Source: Myxococcales bacterium (GTDB lineage: Bacteria; Myxococcota_A; Polyangia; Haliangiales; Haliangiaceae). From it: a stretch of 64,000 nt of DNA. Shown piece by piece: positions 38,689 through 47,831 of the stretch; the stretch's first letter is position 1; each line of letters starts with the position of its first letter. Under the pieces are notes generated by a model. The model was not told where the DNA came from. It did not search any database and saw only the letters and a list, made by a program, of their open reading frames with translations. The position numbers and the translations under genes are program-made. The stretch lies in the NCBI GenBank assembly GCA_016707895.1, contig JADJGV010000005.1, positions 1 to 64,000 on the forward strand, in the 5' to 3' direction.

Positions 38689-39081
38689 GGATCCCCCAGT
38701 AAAGAAGCAACATCGCCATTCAACCACGATCCGTGCCAGCTCCGACAGTGGATCATCGCGCGGGGACCTGGCAAACCGTGGCGCTGCGCGGGGTGGGGGC
38801 GGCCCGGCGCACATCGCTGGGGTCGACTGTCCGGGGACAACCGTGCCCGCTGCGCCGGTGCGCCCTCGACATTTCGCTGTACAGATCGCGGGCTCGTGCG
38901 TAGTGTGCGGACGACCTCGCTGGAGGTGTGTGCCGTGATGACGAACCGACGCCCTGCTGTGACCGTCTGCGCGTGAGCTGAGCCCACCGGCTCGCTCGCG
39001 CGCCTGTCCTGTCGTCACCCTTCGCCGCGCCGGTCGTGCGCGGTGCACACACGCGCCCGTCTGGGCGCATGGACCGAGGTT
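38689..39081. other. 393-bp intergenic region, no gene seen
   Basis: This divergent region lies between the VWA lipoprotein and the RbfA-like gene. Open frames here are GC shadows without family features. The side near 38700-38740 is less GC-rich and is a likely promoter zone for the VWA gene, but I find no convincing -35/-10 pair and no sigma-54 site. Confidence 0.5.
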
Positions 39082-39417
39082 ATGTCCGAATCGAAGCATC
39101 GGGGGCGCCCGCGCGCCCACAAGGACCTGCAGCTGTGCCGTCAGGTCGCCGACGCCATCCAGTGGTTCCTGGTCGAGGCCGATGATCCCGTGCTCGCCGA
39201 GCTGTCGTTCGTCGCGGCCGCGCCTGCCCCTACGGCAGCGCGGATCGCGGTGACGCTGCAGGTGAGCGACGGGGTCGCCGTCGCCGTCGCCCGGGAGGCG
39301 CTGGCGGCGTACGCCGACGAGCTCCGCGAGGAGGTCGCCGCCGAGATCCACCGTCGTCGCGTGCCGGAGCTATCGTTCCGCGTCGCGACCGCGGCGGAGC
39401 TGGCGCTGGACGCCTGA
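39082..39417 (+). CDS. RbfA-like small protein
   Basis: The 111-residue protein starts at ATG 39082 (GAGG upstream) with MSESKHRGRPRAHKDLQLCRQ, a basic extension. The rest follows the ribosome-binding factor A pattern: AISxx...LSFV, then ARIAVTLQVSDGVAVAVAREALAAYADELREEV and the diagnostic end RRRVPELSFRV. RbfA helps mature the 16S rRNA 5' end. This copy is short and outside the usual infB-rbfA-truB context, so it may be a second, specialised version. An intrinsic terminator follows. Confidence 0.65.
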   Translation: MSESKHRGRPRAHKDLQLCRQVADAIQWFLVEADDPVLAELSFVAAAPAPTAARIAVTLQVSDGVAVAVAREALAAYADELREEVAAEIHRRRVPELSFRVATAAELALDA

Positions 39418-39438
39418 GCCGCCGCAGGGCCCGCCGAC

Positions 39439-39472
39439 CGAGGGACGCCGACCGCGTCCCTCGCGGCGTTTT
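39439..39472 (+). terminator. Intrinsic terminator after the RbfA-like gene
   Basis: CGAGGGACGC (39439..39448) and GCGTCCCTCG (39454..39463) form a perfect 10-bp stem with a 5-nt loop, followed by GCGGCG and TTTT at 39469..39472. It is the only hairpin-plus-T-run terminator I see in the window. Confidence 0.8.
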
Positions 39473-39576
39473 CGGGGAGTCCTACATCGTCGCCTGCGCA
39501 CGGCTGTGAGCGGTGATCGCGGACGACGTGCACCAGGCCTACATCGGCGCCTCACGCGGTTTCGCGCGGTTGGGCG

Positions 39577-39597
39577 TGGCACTCGAGTTGCGATAGG
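39577..39597 (+). promoter_or_regulatory. Candidate sigma-54 promoter (-24/-12) for the M15 peptidase
   Basis: TGGCACTCGAGTTGC (39577..39591) matches the sigma-54 consensus with the exact GG-N10-GC spacing (GG 39578-79, GC 39590-91). The expected start point falls at the ATG 39605. An alternative -10-like GATAGG (39592..39597) overlaps it, 7 nt before the ATG. Three sigma-54 activators are encoded in this window. Confidence 0.5.
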
Positions 39598-39604
39598 CGA
39601 GCCC

Positions 39605-41068
39605 ATGCGCCGTGCGTCCGTCGTCGCGTTGTTCGCCCTGCTGGCCTGCACCACCGAGGTCACGGTGGAGGGCAGCGATCACGATGAGGGAGAGGACGTC
39701 TTCCTGTCCGATCCCGACCTGCCCGATCGCATGCTGTTCGCCGCCGGCGCCACGGTGGGTGACGTCGCGCGCACCGCGTGCAGCACCGCCGGGGTCAAGC
39801 CGCTGGCGCAGCAGCTGCTGGCCGAGGTCAACTGCCTGCGGCCCGACACGCTGACGTCGATCGCCACGATCCCCGGCGTCAGCCTGGGCGCCGGCGCCCT
39901 GCCGCAGCTCAACGTCGGCGCGGCGCGCGGCCTGCGCGCCGCCAACCGCGGCGAGGCGATCACGATCTCGTCGTCGACCCGCGCCACCGCCCAGCAGTAC
40001 GTCCTCTACTACTGGTACCAGCACGGGCGCTGCACCAGCGTGGTCAGCCTGGCGGCCAAGCCGGGCCGCTCGAACCACGAGTCCGGCGTCGCGATCGACG
40101 TGCCGTCGTACTCCGCGTGGAAGTCGCGGTTGACCGCCCAGGGCTTCCGCTGGCTCGGCGCGAGCGACGTGGTGCACTTCGACTACCAGGGCGCGGGCGC
40201 CGTCGACATCCGGTCGCTCGCGGTCAAGGCGTTCCAGCGGCTGTGGAACCGCAACCACCCGAGCGATCGCATCGCCGAGGACGGCGTGTGGGGCGACGCG
40301 ACCGCCAGCCGCATGGATCGCGCGCCGGCCGGCGGCTTCGCGATCGGGCCGTCGTGCAGCGGCGACGCGACGCCGACTCCGCCGCCGACCCCGACCCCGA
40401 CGCCCGCCATCGTCAGCCTCACCGGCGTGATCTACGAGGGCAGCGACACCTCGGCGCGGGTCGCTGGCGCGACCGTCACCGTCGGCCCGCGCTCGACCAC
40501 CGCGTCGGCCGACGGCGTCTACACGCTGACCGGCCTGCCCACCGGCGCGGTGACGATCACCGCGTCGAAGAGCGGCTACACCACCGCCACCGTCGATCGC
40601 GTGCTGGCCACCGGCGTCGACAACTGGGGCTCGGTCAGCCTGACCCGGGCGTCGGGCGCCACCGGCCGCCTGGTCGGCGTGATCTACCGCGGCGCCGACA
40701 CCACGTCGCGCATCGGCGGCGCGACGGTGCGGCTGTCGACCGGCCAGACCGCGACCGCCGACGCCACCGGCCTGTACACCTTCCCCGCCGTCGGGGCCGG
40801 CGCGGTGACGATCACCGCGTCGAAGAGCGGCTTCACGACGCGGTCGGTGACGCGCACCGTCGCCGCCGCCACCGAGAACTGGGGTTCGATCGGCCTGTCC
40901 ACCGGCGCGGCGTTGATCGACGAGTGCGGCGACGTCACCGCGGCTGGCACCTGCGATGGCGCGATCGTCAGCCACTGCGACGGCGGGCGCCTGGTGCAGG
41001 TCGACTGCGCGGCCTCGGGCCAGACCTGCGGGATCGACGCCGACGCGGGCTACGCCGACTGCCAGTGA
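39605..41068 (+). CDS. M15 (VanY-like) peptidoglycan peptidase lipoprotein with PG-binding and repeat domains
   Basis: The 487-residue protein has lipobox LLACTT (Cys15). The M15 D-Ala-D-Ala/L-Ala-D-Glu peptidase domain has zinc ligands His158 (SNHESG), Asp165 and His191 (VVHFDY). A peptidoglycan-binding domain follows (~204-240, AVKAFQRLWNRN and EDGVWGDATASRM). After a TPTPTP linker come two carboxypeptidase-regulatory-like beta repeats (~255-345, 350-435; each with VTITASKSG) and a C-terminal four-Cys module. It probably trims peptidoglycan, its own or that of prey. A sigma-54-type promoter lies just upstream. Confidence 0.9.
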   Translation: MRRASVVALFALLACTTEVTVEGSDHDEGEDVFLSDPDLPDRMLFAAGATVGDVARTACSTAGVKPLAQQLLAEVNCLRPDTLTSIATIPGVSLGAGALPQLNVGAARGLRAANRGEAITISSSTRATAQQYVLYYWYQHGRCTSVVSLAAKPGRSNHESGVAIDVPSYSAWKSRLTAQGFRWLGASDVVHFDYQGAGAVDIRSLAVKAFQRLWNRNHPSDRIAEDGVWGDATASRMDRAPAGGFAIGPSCSGDATPTPPPTPTPTPAIVSLTGVIYEGSDTSARVAGATVTVGPRSTTASADGVYTLTGLPTGAVTITASKSGYTTATVDRVLATGVDNWGSVSLTRASGATGRLVGVIYRGADTTSRIGGATVRLSTGQTATADATGLYTFPAVGAGAVTITASKSGFTTRSVTRTVAAATENWGSIGLSTGAALIDECGDVTAAGTCDGAIVSHCDGGRLVQVDCAASGQTCGIDADAGYADCQ

Positions 41069-41077
41069 GCCACCGCG

Positions 41078-41791
41078 CTAGCCGCAGCTGAGCGGCGCGC
41101 ACACCAGCTCGACGCCGTCGATGCCGCAGCCGGCGTTGGGCTCGAACCCGACGACCGCCGTGCCGGCCGGGCAGGCCGCGGTCTGCGGCCGGTTGCGGTC
41201 GGTGCCGGTGCCGTCGACCGGCACGAGCGTCACGTCGGCGCCGATGGTGGCGGCGTAGGCCAGCGGCGCGCAGCGCAGCGCGACGTGGTTGAACAGCACG
41301 TCGTCGGGTTGGTTGCCGTCGAACCCGACCAGCACCGTGCCGGTCGGGCAGCGCGCCTCGGCGCTGGTGGTGAACGGGCGGTACGCCGCGCAGTTGGCAC
41401 CGGCGCCGCCGTGCCGGCTCTGGAGGTCGGCCGGGGTGATCGTCGTCGCCGTGGTCGACTGATCGATCGCGCCGCAGCGCACGTGGAGGCCGGCGACGAG
41501 GCGCTGGTTGCCGTGGTTGGAGATCGGGTTGTCGGTGAGATCGAACGCCGCGCCGATCGGGAGCTGATCGACCGGGCAGGCCACGGGCCCGATCGGGTCC
41601 CCGCCCGCCGTCGAGCCGAGCACGCCGCCCGCGGCGAGCGGCGGGGCCGCGCCGACCCGGCACGGCGGGGGGGCGTCGGGGGCGTCGGGGGCGTCGGGGG
41701 CGTCGCCGGCCGCGTCGCCAGGGGCCTCGCCGCGGGGCGCGAACGTGCATGCGCCGAGGGTCGCGAGCACCACCAGCCAGGCGCGGTCCAT
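41078..41791 (-). CDS. Lipoprotein with Asp-Ala-Pro linker, function unknown
   Basis: The 237-residue protein has lipobox LGACTF, then a DAPDAPDAPDAPP linker encoded by GGGGGCGTC repeats. The folded part has two similar blocks (ACPAGTAVVGFEPNAGCGIDGVEL and CPTGTVLVGFDGNQPDDVLFNH), each with Cys pairs, suggesting an internal duplication. This CP-G-xVVGF pattern is frequent in myxobacterial lipoproteins annotated as hypothetical. TATCAT lies 7 nt before the ATG. It ends 9 nt from the convergent M15 gene. Confidence 0.75.
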   Translation of the reverse strand: MDRAWLVVLATLGACTFAPRGEAPGDAAGDAPDAPDAPDAPPPCRVGAAPPLAAGGVLGSTAGGDPIGPVACPVDQLPIGAAFDLTDNPISNHGNQRLVAGLHVRCGAIDQSTTATTITPADLQSRHGGAGANCAAYRPFTTSAEARCPTGTVLVGFDGNQPDDVLFNHVALRCAPLAYAATIGADVTLVPVDGTGTDRNRPQTAACPAGTAVVGFEPNAGCGIDGVELVCAPLSCG

Positions 41792-41798
41792 CGTCGCG

Positions 41799-41804
41799 AT
41801 GATA
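41799..41804 (-). promoter_or_regulatory. Candidate -10 box (TATCAT) for the lipoprotein gene
   Basis: TATCAT on the minus strand ends 7 nt before the ATG at 41791. It matches the leaderless pattern closely. Confidence 0.5.
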
Positions 41805-41856
41805 GCGGGCGCGTAACACGGCCTCCAGCAGACTCCGCGCGCGCCCGCGGTTGCGA

Positions 41857-41862
41857 TATGAT
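41857..41862 (+). promoter_or_regulatory. Candidate -10 box (TATGAT) for the PilZ-like gene
   Basis: TATGAT, within GCGATATGATCGCG, ends 8 nt before the ATG at 41871. The same GATATGATCGCG string precedes the PPIase gene at 52818. Confidence 0.5.
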
Positions 41863-41870
41863 CGCGCTTC

Positions 41871-42779
41871 ATGGGGGACCGGTCGCAAGCCGGCGGTAAG
41901 CGCCTCGGCAAACCACGGCCAGCGCGCCGCACCACCGCGCGCGGCCTGCAAGGTCGCCCGCGCGTCGAGATCTCGCTCGCCACCGCCGACGCGGTCGGGC
42001 GATCGTGGCGCGAGCACCTGTCGCTGGGCGGCGTGCTCGGGCCCGACGTCGGCGCCGAGCTGGTGCGGGTGGTGCTGCGCGGGCCGGGCGCGACGTCGTT
42101 CGAGCTCGACGCCAAGGCGGTGCTGCGCGCCGGGCCCGAGGTCGGCTACGAGCTCCTCGACTTCCGCGCGCGCAAGGCGGAGCTCGAGGCGTGGGTCGAC
42201 GCGTGCTGCGCCGGCGCCGGCGATGACGCGCGCACCACCACCGCGCCGCGGCGCCGCGCGCCGTCGCGCGCGCCCGCGAGCGACCAGACGATCCGGACTC
42301 CGCCGCTGTTCATCGAGGCGCCGCCGGAGCCCGCGGCCGCCGCGCCGGCCCGCCCCACGCCGCTCGCCGGCCCGCTGGCCAAGAACGCGCTCGAGCGGGT
42401 CCGCCGGATGAGCGCGGCCGAGCAGCTGCGCCTCGCGCGCACCGGCGAGCGCGACGAGCGGATCGCGCTCGAGCGGGTGCTGGGCAAGGCGGTGTGGGAC
42501 GGTCTGTTGCACAACCCGCGCATCACCACGCCCGAGGTGGCGGCGATCGCGCGCATGGGCACGCTGCCGGCGCCGCTGCTGGAGTTCATCGTCGGCAACG
42601 CCGGCTGGCTGCGCGCCCCCGAGGTCCGGCGCGCGGTGCTGAGCAACCCGCGGCTCGGCGGCGAGCAGATCGCGCGCGTGCTGCGGGCGATGCCCAAGGC
42701 CGAGCTGCGGCTGATGCCGCTGCAGTCCGCGTACCCGGCCGCGGTGCGCGAGGCCGCCAAGCGCCTGCTCCCCGGCTGA
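41871..42779 (+). CDS. Cytoplasmic protein with possible PilZ-like N-terminus and helical repeat C-terminus
   Basis: The 302-residue protein starts with a basic stretch, then RPRVEISLATADAVGRSWREHLSLGGV and a beta region up to ~105 that resembles PilZ-type domains in layout, though a clear RxxxR...NxSxxG motif is not present. After a disordered Pro/Ala linker the C-terminal ~130 residues form amphipathic helices (PRITTPEVAAIARMGTLP, VRRAVLSNPRLGG) like HEAT-type repeats. The function is unknown; a c-di-GMP role is a guess. TATGAT lies 8 nt before the ATG. Confidence 0.6.
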   Translation: MGDRSQAGGKRLGKPRPARRTTARGLQGRPRVEISLATADAVGRSWREHLSLGGVLGPDVGAELVRVVLRGPGATSFELDAKAVLRAGPEVGYELLDFRARKAELEAWVDACCAGAGDDARTTTAPRRRAPSRAPASDQTIRTPPLFIEAPPEPAAAAPARPTPLAGPLAKNALERVRRMSAAEQLRLARTGERDERIALERVLGKAVWDGLLHNPRITTPEVAAIARMGTLPAPLLEFIVGNAGWLRAPEVRRAVLSNPRLGGEQIARVLRAMPKAELRLMPLQSAYPAAVREAAKRLLPG

Positions 42780-42801
42780 CGATCGACGCGCGCGGCGTCG
42801 C

Positions 42802-43497
<696 letters not shown>

Positions 43498-43503
43498 GGC
43501 GTC

Positions 43504-43509
43504 ACGGTA
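43504..43509 (-). promoter_or_regulatory. Candidate -10 box for the pirin gene
   Basis: TACCGT on the minus strand ends 6 nt before the ATG at 43497. Confidence 0.35.
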
Positions 43510-43576
43510 ACCCCGCGTGGCGTCGGCGGAAGCGCGGGCGCTGCAACAGTCTGGTGCAACCGGCCGCCCGGCGCGG

Positions 43577-43605
43577 TTGACCCGCGGCGCGGCGCCGTCG
43601 ACGAT
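43577..43605 (+). promoter_or_regulatory. Candidate promoter TTGACC-17-GACGAT, leaderless
   Basis: TTGACC (43577..43582), a 17-nt spacer and GACGAT (43600..43605) end 6 nt before the ATG at 43612. It has both boxes and the short start distance, so it anchors the leaderless interpretation. Confidence 0.5.
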
Positions 43606-43611
43606 CGGGCG

Positions 43612-44304
43612 ATGGACGCGCGCGCGCGACGCTGGGCCCGGGTGAGCGTCGGCGCGGGCGCCGTGGTGCTGCTCCTGGCGGTGGTGTCGGCGCTGCTGCC
43701 GCAGCCCCGGCCGTGCGGCGATCTGCCGGATCGCTACCCGCCGATCATCGCGTTCGAGCTGGCCCGCGACGGCCGCGACCTGGTCGCGTTGTTCGGGCCG
43801 CCCGGCGCGTGCCGCGATCGCATGGTCGCGGCGATGGACACCGCCAACGTCGTCGACCTGGCCGCGTTCCTGCCGGCGTACGCGCTGTTCCTCGCGGCGT
43901 GGTTCGCGTGCCGCCGCGGCGCGGCCCCGCGCGCGGCGCGGCTGGGCGCGGCGATCGTCGTCGGCGCGGCGCTGGCCGACGTGCTGGAGAACGTCTGCCT
44001 GCTGGCGCTGACGCCCGGGCTCGACCCGGCGTCGCCGTGGCTGGCGCGGCTGCCGTGGGTCACCGGCGTCAAGTGGCTGGGGCTCGGCGCCGCGGCCACC
44101 GTCGCCGCGGCGATCCACGCGCGCGGCGGGCGCTGGGGCCGGCTGGGCGCCGCGTTGTGCGCGCTGGCGCCGCTGGCCACCGTCGCGGCGACGATCGATC
44201 CGCCGGGGTTCGGGCCGGTGGTGTCGCTGGGCGTCGCGGCCGGCTGGATCGCCTGCCTGGTCGACGCGGCCCGCCGCGCCCGAGTCACGGCGCCGGCAGC
44301 GTAG
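43612..44304 (+). CDS. Integral membrane protein of unknown function
   Basis: The 230-residue protein has about five hydrophobic segments (~10-30, 80-98, 108-130, 150-168, 175-212). A polar loop between the first two holds two Cys (PRPCGDLPD and PPGACRD), probably exported and disulfide-linked. No family is recognised. Its 3' end overlaps the convergent kinase gene by 20 bp. TTGACC-17-GACGAT sits directly upstream. Confidence 0.7.
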   Translation: MDARARRWARVSVGAGAVVLLLAVVSALLPQPRPCGDLPDRYPPIIAFELARDGRDLVALFGPPGACRDRMVAAMDTANVVDLAAFLPAYALFLAAWFACRRGAAPRAARLGAAIVVGAALADVLENVCLLALTPGLDPASPWLARLPWVTGVKWLGLGAAATVAAAIHARGGRWGRLGAALCALAPLATVAATIDPPGFGPVVSLGVAAGWIACLVDAARRARVTAPAA

Positions 44305-47300
44305 CCAGCAGCGCCACCGCGTCGGCGTGGGCGGCGTCGAGCGTCGCGGTGGCGGTGCCGGCGGCCAGGCGCGTGCGCTGCCACGCGAGCTGATCGCGGG
44401 CGTGGGTGGCGTGGTCCCGGGCGCGGGCGGGCTCGTCGAGCGCCACCAGCACGCGCGCCAGGTCGAGCTCGGCGCGCCAGCGGGTGTTGAGGTCGATCCG
44501 GCGCAGCAGCGCGACCGCGGCGGTCAGCTCGACGGCCGCCGCCGGCAGGTCGCCGCGGGTGCGGTGCGCCTCGCCCAGCAGCATCCGCGCGATGCCCTCG
44601 TACTCGACCCGCGACGCCCGGGCGCACATCGCCGCGGCGGCGGTGAGCATCGCGACCGCCTCGTCGGTGCGGCCCAGCGCCAAGAGCGTGCGGCCCAGGT
44701 TGACCCGGCAGTCGCCCTCGCACGCGCGGTCGCCGATCGCGACGAAGATCCGCAGCGCCTCGTCGAGCAGCACCTGCGCCTGCGCCGGGTCGCCGCCCTC
44801 GGCCGCGCCCTCGCCGAGGTTGGCCAGCGCGATGCCCTCCCGGCGGCGGTCGCCGAGGCGGCGGGCCATCGTCAGCGCCTGCTCGGCGAACTGGTGCGAG
44901 CCGGCCAGGTCGCCGGCCTCGCTCTTGACCGCCGACCGCGACGACACCGCGCGCTGCTCGATCTCGAGCAGGCCGCGGGCCCGGGCCAGATCGCACGCGC
45001 GGGCCAGGTCGGCGTCGGCGTCGGCGAACCGCCCGGCCTTCATGCGGCGCCAGCCCCGCGTCAAGAGCGCGCGCGCCAAGAGCGCCGGGCCGCCGCGATC
45101 GGGCTCGGCCTCGCACTCGGCGACCAGCGCGTCGAGCCCGTCGATCGTCACCAGCCCGGCGCGCCCGCCGATGTCGGCGGCCATCGTCCGCGCGGCCAGC
45201 GCCCGCGCCCGATCGCCGGCGGCGGTGGCGGTGGCGGCGGCGCGCTCGGCCACCGCGACCCCGGCGACCAGCTCGCCGCGCGCCGACAGGTTGCGGGCCA
45301 GCTCGACGTGCGCGTCGATCGCCAGCTCCGGCGTCGGCGCCAGCGCCGCCGCGCGCTCGAGCCGGGCCGCGCCGCCGGCCGCGTCGCCCAGCGCGGTGGC
45401 GATGGTCCCGGCCACCAGCTCGAGCCGGGCCGCGGCGTGCGGATCGCGGGCGGCGCCGGTGGCCGCCAGCTCGCGCGCGGCGTGATCGGCGCGGGTCACC
45501 GCCGCGTGGGCCAGGTCGAGCTCGCCGCGGGCGGCGGCCTCGGCGGCGGCGCGCACCGCGAACCCGAACGCCTCGGGCCACGCGCCGATCGCGTGGTGGT
45601 GGGCCGCGAAGATGTGGGCGAAGCGATCGTCGGCGGTGCCGTAGATCGCGGCCAGCGCGTCGACCACCGCGCGGTGGGCGCGGCGCCGGGCCCGCGGCGG
45701 CTGCTGATCGTAGACGCACTGCCGCACCAGCGAGGTCGCGAAGCGCAGGTCGTTGCCGACCGAGACGTCGCGATCGCTGAGCAGCCGCAGCGCCAGCGCC
45801 GCGTCGAGCGCGTCGTCGACCGCGGCCTCGCTCGCCCCGGTCGCGGCGGTCAGGGTCGCCACCCGGAACTCGTCGCCCAGCACCGCCGCGTACTCGAGGA
45901 TCGCCCGGAACGGCGCGGCCAGCTCGTCGAGCCGGGCCGACACCATCGCCGCCACCGAGGCCGGCAGCGCCGCCTCGCCGCGCAGCGTCAGCCGCCAGCC
46001 GTCGTCGGTGTCGACCAGCTCGCCGCGGCTGACCAGCTGCCGCGCGATCTCGACCAGCGCGAACGGGTTGCCGCCGCTGGCGCGCAGGAGCTGGCGGGTC
46101 TCGATCGGCGGCACCCGCAGGCCGTGGAACGCGCCCTCGAGCCAGGCCCTGACCTCGGCCTCGCCGAAGCCGGCCAGCGGCACCTCGCGCAGGTCGCCGC
46201 CCTTGCTGGCGCGCCACGCCGCGAAGTCGGGGCCGGCGTCGGCGAGGCGGGCGGTGCCGACGATCAGCGCGCCGCGCGGGCCCAGCGTGCGGTGCACGTG
46301 ATCGAGCAGCTCGAGGTCGAGCCGGGTCGCGCAGTGCAGATCGTCGAGCACGATCACCAGCGGGCGGCCGGCGGCCTGGCCGGCCAGCTCGTCGGTGATC
46401 GCCGCGAAGGCGGTCCAACGCTGGCCGGCGCCGACCAGGTCGAGGCTGGTCCACGGTCCCTCGCTGGCCGCCGGCCGCGTGCGATCGGCGATCATCGCCA
46501 GGAACGCCTCGAGCGGCGGCGGGCGGCTGCCGGCGTAGGCGTAGAAGCGCCCGGCCAGCACCAGCGCGGCCTGGCGGCGGGCGGTGGTGGCCAGCCGCTC
46601 GGCGAGCCGCGACTTGCCGATGCCGGCGTCGCCGGTGATCACCGCGACCGGCGGCCGGCCGCTCCGGGTCTCGGCCAGCGTCTGCTCGAGCGTCGCCACC
46701 TCGGGCTCGCGGCCGACGAAGTGGGTGAACTGCGGCCCGTCGCTGCGGGTCACGGCGGTCACCGCGCTGACCCGACGCGCGCGGGGCGGGGCGGTCAGCG
46801 GCGGCGGCGGCGCGGCCTCGGCGTCGCCGCGCGCGAGCTGGGCCAGCCGCTCCGGGCTCGATGGGCGCGCCGCCGGATCGCGGGCCAGCGCGGCCTCGAT
46901 CGCCGCGACCACCCGCGGCGGCAGGTCGGGCACGAACGCGCGCGGATCGGCGAACCGGCCGCCGCTGATCGCCAGCAGCGTCTCGACCGCGGTGCCGCCA
47001 GCGAACGGCAGCGCGCCGGTCACCAGCTCGAACAGCAGCACGCCGAGCGCGAACACGTCGGTGGCCGGCGACGCGGCGCGGCCGTCGGTCTGCTCGGGCG
47101 CCATGTACGCGACCGTGCCGATCAGCGTGCCTGGCGTCGTGATGTTGCGCTCGGCCAGCCGCAGGTCGACCGCCAGCCCGAAGTCGAGCACCTTGACCAG
47201 CTCGCGGCCGTCGTCGGCGGTGGTGACGATCACGTTGGCCGGCTTGACGTCGCGGTGGACGATGCCGCGGCGGTGGCCGGCCTCGATCGCCGCGCACACC

Positions 47301-47668
47301 CCGGTGAACACCGCCAGCGCGCGATCGATCGGCAGCCGGCCGGCCTCGACCAGCGCGGCCAGGGTCGGCCCCTCGAGCAGCTCCATCACCAGGTACGGGC
47401 CGACCGCCGCGTCGACGCCGTAGTCGAAGATGCGCACGACGTTGGGGTGGCGGATGTGGGCCGCGGCCTGGGCCTCGATCGCGAACCGCTGCCGGTTGTT
47501 GGGCGTGTCCTGGGCCGGCAGCAGCCGCTTGATCGCGACCAGGTCGTCGAGGCTCCGCCGTCGCGCCGCGTACACCTCGCCCATGCCGCCGCGGCCGAGC
47601 AGCCGCTCGACCACGTAGCGGCCATCGAGCGCGAGGCCGGTCGCCAGCGCCGCGGACACGTCGGACAT
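44285..47668 (-). CDS. PknK-like Ser/Thr kinase fused to AAA ATPase and TPR repeats
   Basis: The 1127-residue protein has a Hanks kinase domain at ~17-280: GRGGMGEVY, Lys47, HRDVKPAN with Asp140, DFG at 162-164. After a Pro-rich linker comes a STAND/MalT-type ATPase: HFVGREPEV, P-loop GDAGIGKS at 346-353, Walker B VIVLDDLH. The C-terminal ~500 residues are Ala/Arg-rich helical pairs typical of TPRs. There is no transmembrane helix, so the kinase is cytosolic, in the PknK/adenylate-cyclase-receptor-like class. It diverges from the cytochrome lipoprotein; paired palindromes lie between them. Confidence 0.93.
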   Translation of the reverse strand: MSDVSAALATGLALDGRYVVERLLGRGGMGEVYAARRRSLDDLVAIKRLLPAQDTPNNRQRFAIEAQAAAHIRHPNVVRIFDYGVDAAVGPYLVMELLEGPTLAALVEAGRLPIDRALAVFTGVCAAIEAGHRRGIVHRDVKPANVIVTTADDGRELVKVLDFGLAVDLRLAERNITTPGTLIGTVAYMAPEQTDGRAASPATDVFALGVLLFELVTGALPFAGGTAVETLLAISGGRFADPRAFVPDLPPRVVAAIEAALARDPAARPSSPERLAQLARGDAEAAPPPPLTAPPRARRVSAVTAVTRSDGPQFTHFVGREPEVATLEQTLAETRSGRPPVAVITGDAGIGKSRLAERLATTARRQAALVLAGRFYAYAGSRPPPLEAFLAMIADRTRPAASEGPWTSLDLVGAGQRWTAFAAITDELAGQAAGRPLVIVLDDLHCATRLDLELLDHVHRTLGPRGALIVGTARLADAGPDFAAWRASKGGDLREVPLAGFGEAEVRAWLEGAFHGLRVPPIETRQLLRASGGNPFALVEIARQLVSRGELVDTDDGWRLTLRGEAALPASVAAMVSARLDELAAPFRAILEYAAVLGDEFRVATLTAATGASEAAVDDALDAALALRLLSDRDVSVGNDLRFATSLVRQCVYDQQPPRARRRAHRAVVDALAAIYGTADDRFAHIFAAHHHAIGAWPEAFGFAVRAAAEAAARGELDLAHAAVTRADHAARELAATGAARDPHAAARLELVAGTIATALGDAAGGAARLERAAALAPTPELAIDAHVELARNLSARGELVAGVAVAERAAATATAAGDRARALAARTMAADIGGRAGLVTIDGLDALVAECEAEPDRGGPALLARALLTRGWRRMKAGRFADADADLARACDLARARGLLEIEQRAVSSRSAVKSEAGDLAGSHQFAEQALTMARRLGDRRREGIALANLGEGAAEGGDPAQAQVLLDEALRIFVAIGDRACEGDCRVNLGRTLLALGRTDEAVAMLTAAAAMCARASRVEYEGIARMLLGEAHRTRGDLPAAAVELTAAVALLRRIDLNTRWRAELDLARVLVALDEPARARDHATHARDQLAWQRTRLAAGTATATLDAAHADAVALLATLPAP

Positions 47669-47718
47669 CGCGCCGATCGAACCACGGCGGGTGCCAGCGT
47701 GGCCAGTGGCCGCGGCCT

Positions 47719-47747
47719 GGCACGTGCCCGCCTGTGCCAGCTGGCAC
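47719..47747. promoter_or_regulatory. Two adjacent palindromes sharing TGGCAC half-sites
   Basis: GGCACGTGCC (47719..47728) and the 14-bp perfect palindrome GTGCCAGCTGGCAC (47734..47747) lie in the 163-bp divergent region between the PknK-like gene and the cytochrome lipoprotein. Further GCCA/TGGC half-sites flank them. This looks like an operator for a dimeric regulator of one or both genes. Confidence 0.5.
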
Positions 47748-47831
47748 GGCCCGGCCAGCCCCGCAAGTGGCCGCAATCGCGGGGCCGGTGATCGGCACGC
47801 GCATGGCAATGGGTCAGCCGTGGAGGACGAC

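Noticed and set aside
38700..38740. Sigma-54 promoter for the VWA gene
   Set aside because: TGGCACG is present on the minus strand but the -12 GC is not at the required N10 spacing.
38425..38976. Plus-strand Gly/Val/Asp-rich protein
   Set aside because: It is antisense to the calcium-repeat coding region and owes its openness to the DNA repeats.
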